Shown in pieces: positions 1 through 11,862 of a DNA stretch of 64,000 nt. This DNA is from Sipunculus nudus (lineage: Eukaryota; Annelida; Sipuncula; Golfingiida; Sipunculidae), in the NCBI GenBank assembly GCA_026874595.1, contig CM049310.1, forward strand, positions 65,488,056 through 65,552,055. Direction: 5' to 3'. The notes below the pieces were generated by a model that saw nothing but the letters and a program-made list of their open reading frames with translations, did no database searches and was not told the origin of the DNA. The first letter of the stretch is position 1; the number at the start of each line of letters is the position of its first letter. A program made the translations under genes and the position numbers.

Positions 1-1246
1 TAATTATTCTAAATGGTTGTGAACATTTTGCAAGTGAAACTGTTCAACCCAAACCTTCAGTCTTTCACATATGCCATATCTATGCATCACTCAATTTGAT
101 TCAAACTTCATATTTATAAGCACCCGTTTCTCAATAATTCTTGCATGGATTTCCTTGATTTTTGCTTTATATTTTGATCTTATATTTGCCCTTTTTGGTG
201 TTTTTTTTTTAGACTGACAGGTATCAAGCAAGCTATTGGAATGGTTACTGATAGCTTAACAATCATTCATTTTTCCTAAGACCATCAAGTCACTGTGTTT
301 TAACCAGACATAGGTGATGTATATTTCTGTTGTCGTAGAAAATTTCAACATATTGGCAAATTGGTTCTTCAAAATGTGACTGGAAGTTGTGAATCTCAGC
401 CCATGATGTGGCAGGTCATGCTTGGCAGCTGAGCGTCATCTATTACATCTTACATCTTACAGTAATATCTCGAAACAGATTATTCATTTTCTGGATATTG
501 CCAATAGGGGGCGTTGCACTCGCCTCTCCCCTATATATATTTCTTTGCCATATCTACAAAACTATAAACTTCAATTACAAACACTATGACTTATTGTCTT
601 CCTTTGAATCTTCTCCATAATCTGAGTTAGTCATCTGGTCTTATTCTTGTGTCACTTTTTCAGTATGTCTGTCTGTTTGTCAGTGATCCTCTATTTCACC
701 TGCTTGCTGGATCTTGCGTCTTACAGTTAGCAATCTTCAGGCCACAGTTTTTCAGTATGTCTGTCTGTTTGTCAGTGATCCTCATTTTCACCTGATTGCT
801 GGATCTTGCGTCTTACAGTTAGCAATCTTCAGGCCACAGTTTTGAAGGAATCCTTTTGGAATTGGAACATCTCTTACAATAATATATACATTTTGGAACA
901 TTTCTTACAATAATATCTCAAAAGAAATTTTTTAATTTTTGGGATATGGCCGCTAGGGGATGCTGCGGTAGAGCCTCCACACCATATCATTTTTTGGCCA
1001 TATCTCCGACATTATAAACTCTACCTTCACTTGTAGTCTGTTATCTCAGGTGTGTCAGTATATTTGTCTGTTTTGAGCTATGTCTGATTTCATGTTCTTT
1101 TGTGTGATATATGTCGTTCAACAGGCCAAACGTTCCAGCAATCGCTTTAAAAGTCATTCAATTGATAGAAAACCGTCAGTTTGTCCTGTTTGTCCATCTG
1201 TCTGTCATTTAAGTCCGGCAAGCTCTTGACCTATGGTCGTCTAGTT
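1..1246 (+). repeat. 5' leader of macro-array 1
   Basis: This non-coding flank precedes the first tandem array and recurs almost intact at 28,116-29,291. The first ~330 bases belong to the same family as 27,331-28,112. From ~460 to ~1,050 it holds two diverged copies of the ~300-bp module (ATATCTCGAAA, a box such as CCGCTAGGGG, then CCATATCT). It ends at 1,213-1,245 with a CCGGCAAGC half-hairpin, the dyad TGACC-TAT-GGTCG and CTAGT, and the array starts directly after. The open frames inside have no recognisable protein character. The boundary call rests on the same end sequence recurring before the other arrays. Confidence 0.8.
661..845 (+). repeat. 92-bp tandem duplication in leader 1
   Basis: Two copies start at 661 and 753. 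Each begins CAGTATGTCTGTCTG and ends in GGCCACAGTTTT. The same duplication with the same 92-bp step is at 28,708 and 28,800, so it predates the duplication of the leader. Confidence 0.85.
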
Positions 1247-1354
1247 GCTTGCCGGAAATCTTCGATTTTCGCAAGCTGGTTGGTCAGTCGCGGATGTCTG
1301 TTTGTTGCTTGCCGGAAATCTTCGATTTTCGCAAGCTGGTTGGTCAGTCGCGGA

Positions 1355-1393
1355 TGTCTGTTTGTCTGTTTGTTTGTTTGTTTGTTTGTCTGT
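1355..1393 (+). repeat. TGTT/TGTC tetranucleotide microsatellite
   Basis: A mixed (TGTC)/(TGTT) run lies just after the hairpin linker. The same position in every unit carries one. The run in B units is longer (12,828-12,892 in B2). Its lack of stop codons in several frames explains the CLFVCLFV and QTNKQTD open frames. Confidence 0.9.
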
Positions 1394-1492
1394 CCAGTCT
1401 CTACAGGTCGCAATTTTGATCCCATCGCTTTCAAACTTTCACAGTTTGTGTAAAATCAAAAATGCAAGAAGCCTATTGTTTTTGGGCAATAT

Positions 1493-1517
1493 AGGTCAAA
1501 GGTCAAGGTCAAGGTCA
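1493..1517 (+). promoter_or_regulatory. Nuclear-receptor-type half-site cluster (A unit)
   Basis: Four AGGTCA half-sites start at 1,493, 1,500, 1,506 and 1,512. The first two form a DR1 and the rest follow without spacing, which also creates TCAAGGTCA, the extended site used by NR5A and ERR receptors. Every A unit has the same cluster. B units have CGGTCA, AGGTCA, AGGTCA, GGGTCA (11,710-11,734) and C units have CGGTCA, GGGTCA, AGGTCA, GGGTCA (16,860-16,884). The motif match is seen. Receptor binding is inference. Confidence 0.45.
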
Positions 1518-1801
1518 TCAAAAGTTCCTAAAGTGCTCTTTTCTTCATATCTCCATTACTATTTGTCATAGCCACTTCAAACAGGGCTCATTTTAATCGG
1601 CATTCCAAGGCCTTTCTTCTGATATATATGTTGCTGAAATCTGCAGTTTCTATGGTTACACATTTTGGGGGGAAACTCATGATTTTCGAAAATAAAAGGC
1701 CTAATTTTTCTAACTTTGTCATTTTTAAAGCTAGAGAGTTCTAGTTTTTTGCATCAGATAGTACTAAATAAGCTTTCAATTATACAAGTGAAAGTCTCGT
1801 A

Positions 1802-1844
1802 AAATCTCGCACCATTTCTCGTCAAACGAGAATTTTCGAGATTT
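1802..1844. promoter_or_regulatory. Nested TCTCG/CGAGA dyad
   Basis: The outer arms AAATCTCG and CGAGATTT (8 bp) enclose inner arms TTCTCGT and ACGAGAA (7 bp) around a CAA loop. The element recurs in A, B and C units and in each 148-bp monomer of array 4. It could be a dimeric protein site or a folded-RNA or cruciform element; the sequence cannot say which. Confidence 0.5.
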
Positions 1845-1952
1845 CATTAAATATGGCTTACAGGTCGCATTTTTTAAACTATGACTTTGAAAATGACATA
1901 TTTTGTGTTATTTAGAAATATCTCGAAACCAATTTTTCATTTTTTGGAAATA

Positions 1953-1969
1953 GCCACCAGGGGGCGTGG
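1953..1969 (+). promoter_or_regulatory. CTCF-like box (A unit)
   Basis: GCCACCAGGGGGCGTGG matches the core of the known bilaterian CTCF consensus (CCACCAGGGGGCGC) at 13 of 14 positions. A-unit copies start at 1,953, 3,222, 4,491, 5,760, 7,029, 8,298, 9,568 and 10,837. The consensus is established knowledge. Occupancy here is untested. Confidence 0.5.
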
Positions 1970-2100
1970 TACATGAAACACTGTAACATATCATTTTTCT
2001 GCAATATCTCAAAAAATATTAAACGTGACACCATTTTTTGGGTCGTATCTGAAACTAGGAACATTGGCTTATCCCTTCGCACATGTTGCTTTGTGCTGCC

Positions 2101-2114
2101 GTTACCATGGTTAC
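2101..2114. promoter_or_regulatory. RFX X-box-like palindrome (A unit)
   Basis: GTTACCATGGTTAC is one base from the perfect palindrome GTTACCATGGTAAC and fits the RFX X-box pattern GTTRCCATGGYAAC except at one position. It is followed by AAATTTTGGGG, which is also conserved after the palindrome in B and C units. Confidence 0.45.
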
Positions 2115-2436
2115 CAAATTTTGGGGTAAAACTTGACAATCTGAAAATTCGGAGTTTTCCAGCTTCTCTCTCTGTTGATATTTGCGATAGAAAGGTCTGG
2201 TGTTTGGCGTTAGACAGCATCCCTCTAGTTCTTAGTCATTCAATCGCAAGTCTCGTCATATCTCGCACCGTTTCTCGTGAAACGAGAACACGTGACCATT
2301 CAAAGAAATGCCTATAATTATGTCATTTTTCACGCTACAGACACATGGTTTGCAGCGCTGGATAGCGGCTGACACTCGCAGTCACATTCAGGGGTCACAT
2401 TGTTAGTCTCGTCAAATCTCGCGCCGTTTTTCGCCA

Positions 2437-2555
2437 AACCACGAAGACACGTGCCGTCGCCGCAAGTGGCGGCAGGGTCCCTACGGTGGGCGGCCGGCGT
2501 GTGCAGCGGTGCGTGACGGCCTCTCCGGGCCCCATCTATGATCATACATGTTGGA
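2437..2555 (+). repeat. GC- and CpG-rich unit tail
   Basis: About 14 CpG dinucleotides fall within ~95 bp (CCACGAAGACACGTG through CCGGGCCCC) in an otherwise AT-rich unit. It always lies just upstream of the TTTATT-hairpin junction in A and B units. I looked for tRNA-like A and B boxes that would suggest a SINE head and saw none. Confidence 0.7.
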
Positions 2556-2575
2556 GGCACAGTCCAGACTTTATT

Positions 2576-3844
2576 GCTTGCCGGAAATCTTCGATTTTCG
2601 CAAGCTGGTTGGTCAGTCGCGGATGTCTGTTTGTCTGTTTGTTTGTTTGTTTGTTTGTCTGTCCAGTCTCTACAGGTCGCAATTTTGATCCCATCGCTTT
2701 CAAACTTTCACAGTTTGTGTAAAATCAAAAATGCAAGAAGCCTATTGTTTTTGGGCAATATAGGTCAAAGGTCAAGGTCAAGGTCATCAAAAGTTCCTAA
2801 AGTGCTCTTTTCTTCATATCTCCATTACTATTTGTCATAGCCACTTCAAACAGGGCTCATTTTAATCGGCATTCCAAGGCCTTTCTTCTGATATATATGT
2901 TGCTGAAATCTGCTGTTTCTATGGTTACACATTTTGGGGGGAAACTCATGATTTTCGAAAATAAAAGGCCTAATTTTTCTAACTTTGTCATTTTTAAAGC
3001 TAGAGAGTTCTAGTTTTTTGCATCAGATAGTACTAAATAAGCTTTCAATTATACAAGTGAAAGTCTCGTAAAATCTCGCACCATTTCTCGTCAAACGAGA
3101 ATTTTCGAGATTTCATTAAATATGGCTTACAGGTCGCATTTTTTAAACTATGACTTTGAAAATGACATATTTTGTGTTATTTAGAAATATCTCGAAACCA
3201 ATTTTTCATTTTTTGGAAATAGCCACCAGGGGGCGTGGTACATGAAACACTGTAACATATCATTTTTCTGCAATATCTAAAAAAATATTAAACGTGACAC
3301 CATTTTTTGGGTCGTATCTGAAACTAGGAACATTGGCTTATCCCTTCGCACATGTTGCTTTGTGCTGCCGTTACCATGGTTACCAAATTTTGGGGTAAAA
3401 CTTGACAATCTGAAAATTCGGAGTTTTCCAGCTTCTCTCTCTGTTGATATTTGCGATAGAAAGGTCTGGTGTTTGGCGTTAGACAGCATCCCTCTAGTTC
3501 TTAGTCATTCAATCGCAAGTCTCGTCATATCTCGCACCGTTTCTCGTGAAACGAGAACACGTGACCATTCAAAGAAATGCCTATAATTATGTCATTTTTC
3601 ACGCTACAGACACATGGTTTGCAGCGCTGGATAGCGGCTGACACTCGCAGTCACATTCAGGGGTCACATTGTTAGTCTCGTCAAATCTCGCGCCGTTTTT
3701 CGCCAAACCACGAAGACACGTGCCGTCGCCGCAAGTGGCGGCAGGGTCCCTACGGTGGGCGGCCGGCGTGTGCAGCGGTGCGTGACGGCCTCTCCGGGCC
3801 CCATCTATGATCATACATGTTGGAGGCACAGTCCAGACTTTATT
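2576..3844 (+). repeat. A unit 2 (variant)
   Basis: It differs from its neighbours at ~3,278, where CAATATCTC reads CAATATCTA and changes the A-run. Its reverse frame of 102 codons is shortened to 70, a useful marker of unit identity. Confidence 0.9.
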
Positions 3845-6800
3845 GCTTGCCGGAAATCTTCGATTTTCGCAAGCTGGTTGGTCAGTCGCGGATGTCTGTT
3901 TGTCTGTTTGTTTGTTTGTTTGTTTGTCTGTCCAGTCTCTACAGGTCGCAATTTTGATCCCATCGCTTTCAAACTTTCACAGTTTGTGTAAAATCAAAAA
4001 TGCAAGAAGCCTATTGTTTTTGGGCAATATAGGTCAAAGGTCAAGGTCAAGGTCATCAAAAGTTCCTAAAGTGCTCTTTTCTTCATATCTCCATTACTAT
4101 TTGTCATAGCCACTTCAAACAGGGCTCATTTTAATCGGCATTCCAAGGCCTTTCTTCTGATATATATGTTGCTGAAATCTGCTGTTTCTATGGTTACACA
4201 TTTTGGGGGGAAACTCATGATTTTCGAAAATAAAAGGCCTAATTTTTCTAACTTTGTCATTTTTAAAGCTAGAGAGTTCTAGTTTTTTGCATCAGATAGT
4301 ACTAAATAAGCTTTCAATTATACAAGTGAAAGTCTCGTAAAATCTCGCACCATTTCTCGTCAAACGAGAATTTTCGAGATTTCATTAAATATGGCTTACA
4401 GGTCGCATTTTTTAAACTATGACTTTGAAAATGACATATTTTGTGTTATTTAGAAATATCTCGAAACCAATTTTTCATTTTTTGGAAATAGCCACCAGGG
4501 GGCGTGGTACATGAAACACTGTAACATATCATTTTTCTGCAATATCTCAAAAAATATTAAACGTGACACCATTTTTTGGGTCGTATCTGAAACTAGGAAC
4601 ATTGGCTTATCCCTTCGCACATGTTGCTTTGTGCTGCCGTTACCATGGTTACCAAATTTTGGGGTAAAACTTGACAATCTGAAAATTCGGAGTTTTCCAG
4701 CTTCTCTCTCTGTTGATATTTGCGATAGAAAGGTCTGGTGTTTGGCGTTAGACAGCATCCCTCTAGTTCTTAGTCATTCAATCGCAAGTCTCGTCATATC
4801 TCGCACCGTTTCTCGTGAAACGAGAACACGTGACCATTCAAAGAAATGCCTATAATTATGTCATTTTTCACGCTACAGACACATGGTTTGCAGCGCTGGA
4901 TAGCGGCTGACACTCGCAGTCACATTCAGGGGTCACATTGTTAGTCTCGTCAAATCTCGCGCCGTTTTTCGCCAAACCACGAAGACACGTGCCGTCGCCG
5001 CAAGTGGCGGCAGGGTCCCTACGGTGGGCGGCCGGCGTGTGCAGCGGTGCGTGACGGCCTCTCCGGGCCCCATCTATGATCATACATGTTGGAGGCACAG
5101 TCCAGACTTTATTGCTTGCCGGAAATCTTCGATTTTCGCAAGCTGGTTGGTCAGTCGCGGATGTCTGTTTGTCTGTTTGTTTGTTTGTTTGTTTGTCTGT
5201 CCAGTCTCTACAGGTCGCAATTTTGATCCCATCGCTTTCAAACTTTCACAGTTTGTGTAAAATCAAAAATGCAAGAAGCCTATTGTTTTTGGGCAATATA
5301 GGTCAAAGGTCAAGGTCAAGGTCATCAAAAGTTCCTAAAGTGCTCTTTTCTTCATATCTCCATTACTATTTGTCATAGCCACTTCAAACAGGGCTCATTT
5401 TAATCAGCATTCCAAGGCCTTTCTTCTGATATATATGTTGCTGAAATCTGCTGTTTCTATGGTTACACATTTTGGGGGGAAACTCATGATTTTCGAAAAT
5501 AAAAGGCCTAATTTTTCTAACTTTGTCATTTTTAAAGCTAGAGAGTTCTAGTTTTTTGCATCAGATAGTACTAAATAAGCTTTCAATTATACAAGTGAAA
5601 GTCTCGTAAAATCTCGCACCATTTCTCGTCAAACGAGAATTTTCGAGATTTCATTAAATATGGCTTACAGGTCGCATTTTTTAAACTATGACTTTGAAAA
5701 TGACATATTTTGTGTTATTTAGAAATATCTCGAAACCAATTTTTCATTTTTTGGAAATAGCCACCAGGGGGCGTGGTACATGAAACACTGTAACATATCA
5801 TTTTTCTGCAATATCTCAAAAAATATTAAACGTGACACCATTTTTTGGGTCGTATCTGAAACTAGGAACATTGGCTTATCCCTTCGCACATGTTGCTTTG
5901 TGCTGCCGTTACCATGGTTACCAAATTTTGGGGTAAAACTTGACAATCTGAAAATTCGGAGTTTTCCAGCTTCTCTCTCTGTTGATATTTGCGATAGAAA
6001 GGTCTGGTGTTTGGCGTTAGACAGCATCCCTCTAGTTCTTAGTCATTCAATCGCAAGTCTCGTCATATCTCGCACCGTTTCTCGTGAAACGAGAACACGT
6101 GACCATTCAAAGAAATGCCTATAATTATGTCATTTTTCACGCTACAGACACATGGTTTGCAGCGCTGGATAGCGGCTGACACTCGCAGTCACATTCAGGG
6201 GTCACATTGTTAGTCTCGTCAAATCTCGCGCCGTTTTTCGCCAAACCACGAAGACACGTGCCGTCGCCGCAAGTGGCGGCAGGGTCCCTACGGTGGGCGG
6301 CCGGCGTGTGCAGCGGTGCGTGACGGCCTCTCCGGGCCCCATCTATGATCATACATGTTGGAGGCACAGTCCAGACTTTATTGCTTGCCGGAAATCTTCG
6401 ATTTTCGCAAGCTGGTTGGTCAGTCGCGGATGTCTGTTTGTCTGTTTGTTTGTTTGTTTGTTTGTCTGTCCAGTCTCTACAGGTCGCAATTTTGATCCCA
6501 TCGCTTTCAAACTTTCACAGTTTGTGTAAAATCAAAAATGCAAGAAGCCTATTGTTTTTGGGCAATATAGGTCAAAGGTCAAGGTCAAGGTCATCAAAAG
6601 TTCCTAAAGTGCTCTTTTCTTCATATCTCCATTACTATTTGTCATAGCCACTTCAAACAGGGCTCATTTTAATCGGCATTCCAAGGCCTTTCTTCTGATA
6701 TATATGTTGCTGAAATCTGCTGTTTCTATGGTTACACATTTTGGGGGGAAACTCATGATTTTCGAAAATAAAAGGCCTAATTTTTCTAACTTTGTCATTT

Positions 6801-7651
6801 TTAAAGCTAGAGAGTTCTAGTTTTTTGCATCAGATAGTACTAAATAAGCTTTCAATTATACAAGTGAAAGTCTCGTAAAATCTCGCACCATTTCTCGTCA
6901 AACGAGAATTTTCGAGATTTCATTAAATATGGCTTACAGGTCGCATTTTTTAAACTATGACTTTGAAAATGACATATTTTGTGTTATTTAGAAATATCTC
7001 GAAACCAATTTTTCATTTTTTGGAAATAGCCACCAGGGGGCGTGGTACATGAAACACTGTAACATATCATTTTTCTGCAATATCTCAAAAAATATTAAAC
7101 GTGACACCATTTTTTGGGTCGTATCTGAAACTAGGAACATTGGCTTATCCCTTCGCACATGTTGCTTTGTGCTGCCGTTACCATGGTTACCAAATTTTGG
7201 GGTAAAACTTGACAATCTGAAAATTCGGAGTTTTCCAGCTTCTCTCTCTGTTGATATTTGCGATAGAAAGGTCTGGTGTTTGGCGTTAGACAGCATCCCT
7301 CTAGTTCTTAGTCATTCAATCGCAAGTCTCGTCATATCTCGCACCGTTTCTCGTGAAACGAGAACACGTGACCATTCAAAGAAATGCCTATAATTATGTC
7401 ATTTTTCACGCTACAGACACATGGTTTGCAGCGCTGGATAGCGGCTGACACTCGCAGTCACATTCAGGGGTCACATTGTTAGTCTCGTCAAATCTCGCGC
7501 CGTTTTTCGCCAAACCACGAAGACACGTGCCGTCGCCGCAAGTGGCGGCAGGGTCCCTACGGTGGGCGGCCGGCGTGTGCAGCGGTGCGTGACGGCCTCT
7601 CCGGGCCCCATCTATGATCATACATGTTGGAGGCACAGTCCAGACTTTATT

Positions 7652-8921
7652 GCTTGCCGGAAATCTTCGATTTTCGCAAGCTGGTTGGTCAGTCGCGGAT
7701 GTCTGTTTGTCTGTTTGTTTGTTTGTTTGTTTGTCTGTCCAGTCTCTACAGGTCGCAATTTTGATCCCATCGCTTTCAAACTTTCACAGTTTGTGTAAAA
7801 TCAAAAATGCAAGAAGCCTATTGTTTTTGGGCAATATAGGTCAAAGGTCAAGGTCAAGGTCATCAAAAGTTCCTAAAGTGCTCTTTTCTTCATATCTCCA
7901 TTACTATTTGTCATAGCCACTTCAAACAGGGCTCATTTTAATCGGCATTCCAAGGCCTTTCTTCTGATATATATGTTGCTGAAATCTGCTGTTTCTATGG
8001 TTACACATTTTGGGGGGAAACTCATGATTTTCGAAAATAAAAGGCCTAATTTTTCTAACTTTGTCATTTTTAAAGCTAGAGAGTTCTAGTTTTTTGCATC
8101 AGATAGTACTAAATAAGCTTTCAATTATACAAGTGAAAGTCTCGTAAAATCTCGCACCATTTCTCGTCAAACGAGAATTTTCGAGATTTCATTAAATATG
8201 GCTTACAGGTCGCATTTTTTAAACTATGACTTTGAAAATGACATATTTTGTGTTATTTAGAAATATCTCGAAACCAATTTTTCATTTTTTGGAAATAGCC
8301 ACCAGGGGGCGTGGTACATGAAACACTGTAACATATCATTTTTCTGCAATATCTCAAAAAAATATTAAACGTGACACCATTTTTTGGGTCGTATCTGAAA
8401 CTAGGAACATTGGCTTATCCCTTCGCACATGTTGCTTTGTGCTGCCGTTACCATGGTTACCAAATTTTGGGGTAAAACTTGACAATCTGAAAATTCGGAG
8501 TTTTCCAGCTTCTCTCTCTGTTGATATTTGCGATAGAAAGGTCTGGTGTTTGGCGTTAGACAGCATCCCTCTAGTTCTTAGTCATTCAATCGCAAGTCTC
8601 GTCATATCTCGCACCGTTTCTCGTGAAACGAGAACACGTGACCATTCAAAGAAATGCCTATAATTATGTCATTTTTCACGCTACAGACACATGGTTTGCA
8701 GCGCTGGATAGCGGCTGACACTCGCAGTCACATTCAGGGGTCACATTGTTAGTCTCGTCAAATCTCGCGCCGTTTTTCGCCAAACCACGAAGACACGTGC
8801 CGTCGCCGCAAGTGGCGGCAGGGTCCCTACGGTGGGCGGCCGGCGTGTGCAGCGGTGCGTGACGGCCTCTCCGGGCCCCATCTATGATCATACATGTTGG
8901 AGGCACAGTCCAGACTTTATT
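7652..8921 (+). repeat. A unit 6 (one-base insertion)
   Basis: An extra A near 8,350 makes the unit 1,270 bp. The same insertion occurs in the first A unit of array 2 (near 29,935), which links the two units by descent or conversion. Confidence 0.9.
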
Positions 8922-11459
8922 GCTTGCCGGAAATCTTCGATTTTCGCAAGCTGGTTGGTCAGTCGCGGATGTCTGTTTGTCTGTTTGTTTGTTTGTTTGT
9001 TTGTCTGTCCAGTCTCTACAGGTCGCAATTTTGATCCCATCGCTTTCAAACTTTCACAGTTTGTGTAAAATCAAAAATGCAAGAAGCCTATTGTTTTTGG
9101 GCAATATAGGTCAAAGGTCAAGGTCAAGGTCATCAAAAGTTCCTAAAGTGCTCTTTTCTTCATATCTCCATTACTATTTGTCATAGCCACTTCAAACAGG
9201 GCTCATTTTAATCGGCATTCCAAGGCCTTTCTTCTGATATATATGTTGCTGAAATCTGCTGTTTCTATGGTTACACATTTTGGGGGGAAACTCATGATTT
9301 TCGAAAATAAAAGGCCTAATTTTTCTAACTTTGTCATTTTTAAAGCTAGAGAGTTCTAGTTTTTTGCATCAGATAGTACTAAATAAGCTTTCAATTATAC
9401 AAGTGAAAGTCTCGTAAAATCTCGCACCATTTCTCGTCAAACGAGAATTTTCGAGATTTCATTAAATATGGCTTACAGGTCGCATTTTTTAAACTATGAC
9501 TTTGAAAATGACATATTTTGTGTTATTTAGAAATATCTCGAAACCAATTTTTCATTTTTTGGAAATAGCCACCAGGGGGCGTGGTACATGAAACACTGTA
9601 ACATATCATTTTTCTGCAATATCTCAAAAAATATTAAACGTGACACCATTTTTTGGGTCGTATCTGAAACTAGGAACATTGGCTTATCCCTTCGCACATG
9701 TTGCTTTGTGCTGCCGTTACCATGGTTACCAAATTTTGGGGTAAAACTTGACAATCTGAAAATTCGGAGTTTTCCAGCTTCTCTCTCTGTTGATATTTGC
9801 GATAGAAAGGTCTGGTGTTTGGCGTTAGACAGCATCCCTCTAGTTCTTAGTCATTCAATCGCAAGTCTCGTCATATCTCGCACCGTTTCTCGTGAAACGA
9901 GAACACGTGACCATTCAAAGAAATGCCTATAATTATGTCATTTTTCACGCTACAGACACATGGTTTGCAGCGCTGGATAGCGGCTGACACTCGCAGTCAC
10001 ATTCAGGGGTCACATTGTTAGTCTCGTCAAATCTCGCGCCGTTTTTCGCCAAACCACGAAGACACGTGCCGTCGCCGCAAGTGGCGGCAGGGTCCCTACG
10101 GTGGGCGGCCGGCGTGTGCAGCGGTGCGTGACGGCCTCTCCGGGCCCCATCTATGATCATACATGTTGGAGGCACAGTCCAGACTTTATTGCTTGCCGGA
10201 AATCTTCGATTTTCGCAAGCTGGTTGGTCAGTCGCGGATGTCTGTTTGTCTGTTTGTTTGTTTGTTTGTTTGTCTGTCCAGTCTCTACAGGTCGCAATTT
10301 TGATCCCATCGCTTTCAAACTTTCACAGTTTGTGTAAAATCAAAAATGCAAGAAGCCTATTGTTTTTGGGCAATATAGGTCAAAGGTCAAGGTCAAGGTC
10401 ATCAAAAGTTCCTAAAGTGCTCTTTTCTTCATATCTCCATTACTATTTGTCATAGCCACTTCAAACAGGGCTCATTTTAATCGGCATTCCAAGGCCTTTC
10501 TTCTGATATATATGTTGCTGAAATCTGCTGTTTCTATGGTTACACATTTTGGGGGGAAACTCATGATTTTCGAAAATAAAAGGCCTAATTTTTCTAACTT
10601 TGTCATTTTTAAAGCTAGAGAGTTCTAGTTTTTTGCATCAGATAGTACTAAATAAGCTTTCAATTATACAAGTGAAAGTCTCGTAAAATCTCGCACCATT
10701 TCTCGTCAAACGAGAATTTTCGAGATTTCATTAAATATGGCTTACAGGTCGCATTTTTTAAACTATGACTTTGAAAATGACATATTTTGTGTTATTTAGA
10801 AATATCTCGAAACCAATTTTTCATTTTTTGGAAATAGCCACCAGGGGGCGTGGTACATGAAACACTGTAACATATCATTTTTCTGCAATATCTCAAAAAA
10901 TATTAAACGTGACACCATTTTTTGGGTCGTATCTGAAACTAGGAACATTGGCTTATCCCTTCGCACATGTTGCTTTGTGCTGCCGTTACCATGGTTACCA
11001 AATTTTGGGGTAAAACTTGACAATCTGAAAATTCGGAGTTTTCCAGCTTCTCTCTCTGTTGATATTTGCGATAGAAAGGTCTGGTGTTTGGCGTTAGACA
11101 GCATCCCTCTAGTTCTTAGTCATTCAATCGCAAGTCTCGTCATATCTCGCACCGTTTCTCGTGAAACGAGAACACGTGACCATTCAAAGAAATGCCTATA
11201 ATTATGTCATTTTTCACGCTACAGACACATGGTTTGCAGCGCTGGATAGCGGCTGACACTCGCAGTCACATTCAGGGGTCACATTGTTAGTCTCGTCAAA
11301 TCTCGCGCCGTTTTTCGCCAAACCACGAAGACACGTGCCGTCGCCGCAAGTGGCGGCAGGGTCCCTACGGTGGGCGGCCGGCGTGTGCAGTGGTGCGTGA
11401 CGGCCTCTCCGGGCCCCATCTATGATCATACATGTTGGAGGCACAGTCCAGACTTTATT

Positions 11460-11519
11460 GCTTGCCGGAAATCTTCGATTTTCGCAAGCTGGTTGGTCAG
11501 TCGCGGATGTCTGTTTGTT
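11460..11519 (+). repeat. Extra 60-bp hairpin at the A-to-B switch
   Basis: A complete A-type hairpin plus linker (ending TCGCGGATGTCTGTTTG) is followed directly by a B-type hairpin at 11,520 (linker CACCCGCGTATG). The doubled hairpin marks the change of unit type. The identical junction is at 31,765-31,825. Confidence 0.9.
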
Positions 11520-11862
11520 GCTTGCCGGAAATCTTCGATTTTCGCAAGCATGTTGATCACCCGCGTATGTTTGTTTGTTTGTTTGTCTGTCTGTCTGTTT
11601 GTCTGTATGTACACGCGCTACAGGCCACAGTTTTTAAGCAATCGCTCTGAAACTTATCCATAAACTGTAAGATCTGTTCTCCTCGGAGCCTATTGTTTTT
11701 GGTCATGATCGGTCAAAGGTCAAGGTCAGGGTCACCAAAAAACCTTAAATCTTTATTTTCTTCATATCTTCGTCAATAATAATCGTAGCCGCATAATCTG
11801 TGGCTCATTTTATTCCTCACTATGTTAGCTTTCCAAGTGCTGGCAAATTTTTCCGGTCAATT

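Larger units (their letters stand above)
1307..2575 (+). repeat. Reference A unit (module map)
   Basis: Modules in order: imperfect hairpin at 1,307-1,336 and linker to ~1,354; TGTT/TGTC microsatellite at ~1,355-1,393; four AGGTCA half-sites at 1,493-1,517; a decayed X-box-like site followed by TTTTGGGGGG near 1,660; nested TCTCG/CGAGA dyad at 1,802-1,844; CTCF-like box at 1,953-1,969; palindrome-like GTTACCATGGTTAC at 2,101-2,114; second dyad at 2,272-2,288; a third, decayed copy near 2,427; GC- and CpG-rich tail at ~2,437-2,545; and TTTATT before the next hairpin. Two copies of the ~148-bp satellite module therefore lie back to back at about 2,190-2,450. No gene is present. Confidence 0.85.
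1247..11519 (+). repeat. A-type tandem block of array 1 (8 units of ~1,269 bp)
   Basis: Unit starts, taken at the hairpin GCTTGCCGGAAATC, are 1,307, 2,576, 3,845, 5,114, 6,383, 7,652, 8,922 and 10,191. An extra 60-bp hairpin copy precedes the first unit (1,247-1,306) and follows the last (11,460-11,519). Spacing is exactly 1,269 bp except for unit 6 (1,270 bp), which has one extra A near 8,350. The units differ by only a few substitutions, so amplification or homogenisation is recent. No protein is supported: the 102-, 114-, 76-, 78- and 100-codon frames recur in every unit on both strands and overlap one another. Confidence 0.95.

Noticed and set aside
661-845. Coding interpretation of the leader frames
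   Set aside because: The 70-codon frame at 408-620 covers only repeat modules and has counterparts broken by indels in leader 2.
1213-1245. Firm assignment of the array edge as a Helitron terminus
   Set aside because: The dyad is only 4-5 bp and lies two bases from CTAG; no Rep/helicase sequence or TC start could be identified. Kept only as a weak analogy.
2437-2575. GC-rich tail as a tRNA- or 5S-derived SINE head
   Set aside because: No Pol III A or B box or cloverleaf could be seen.
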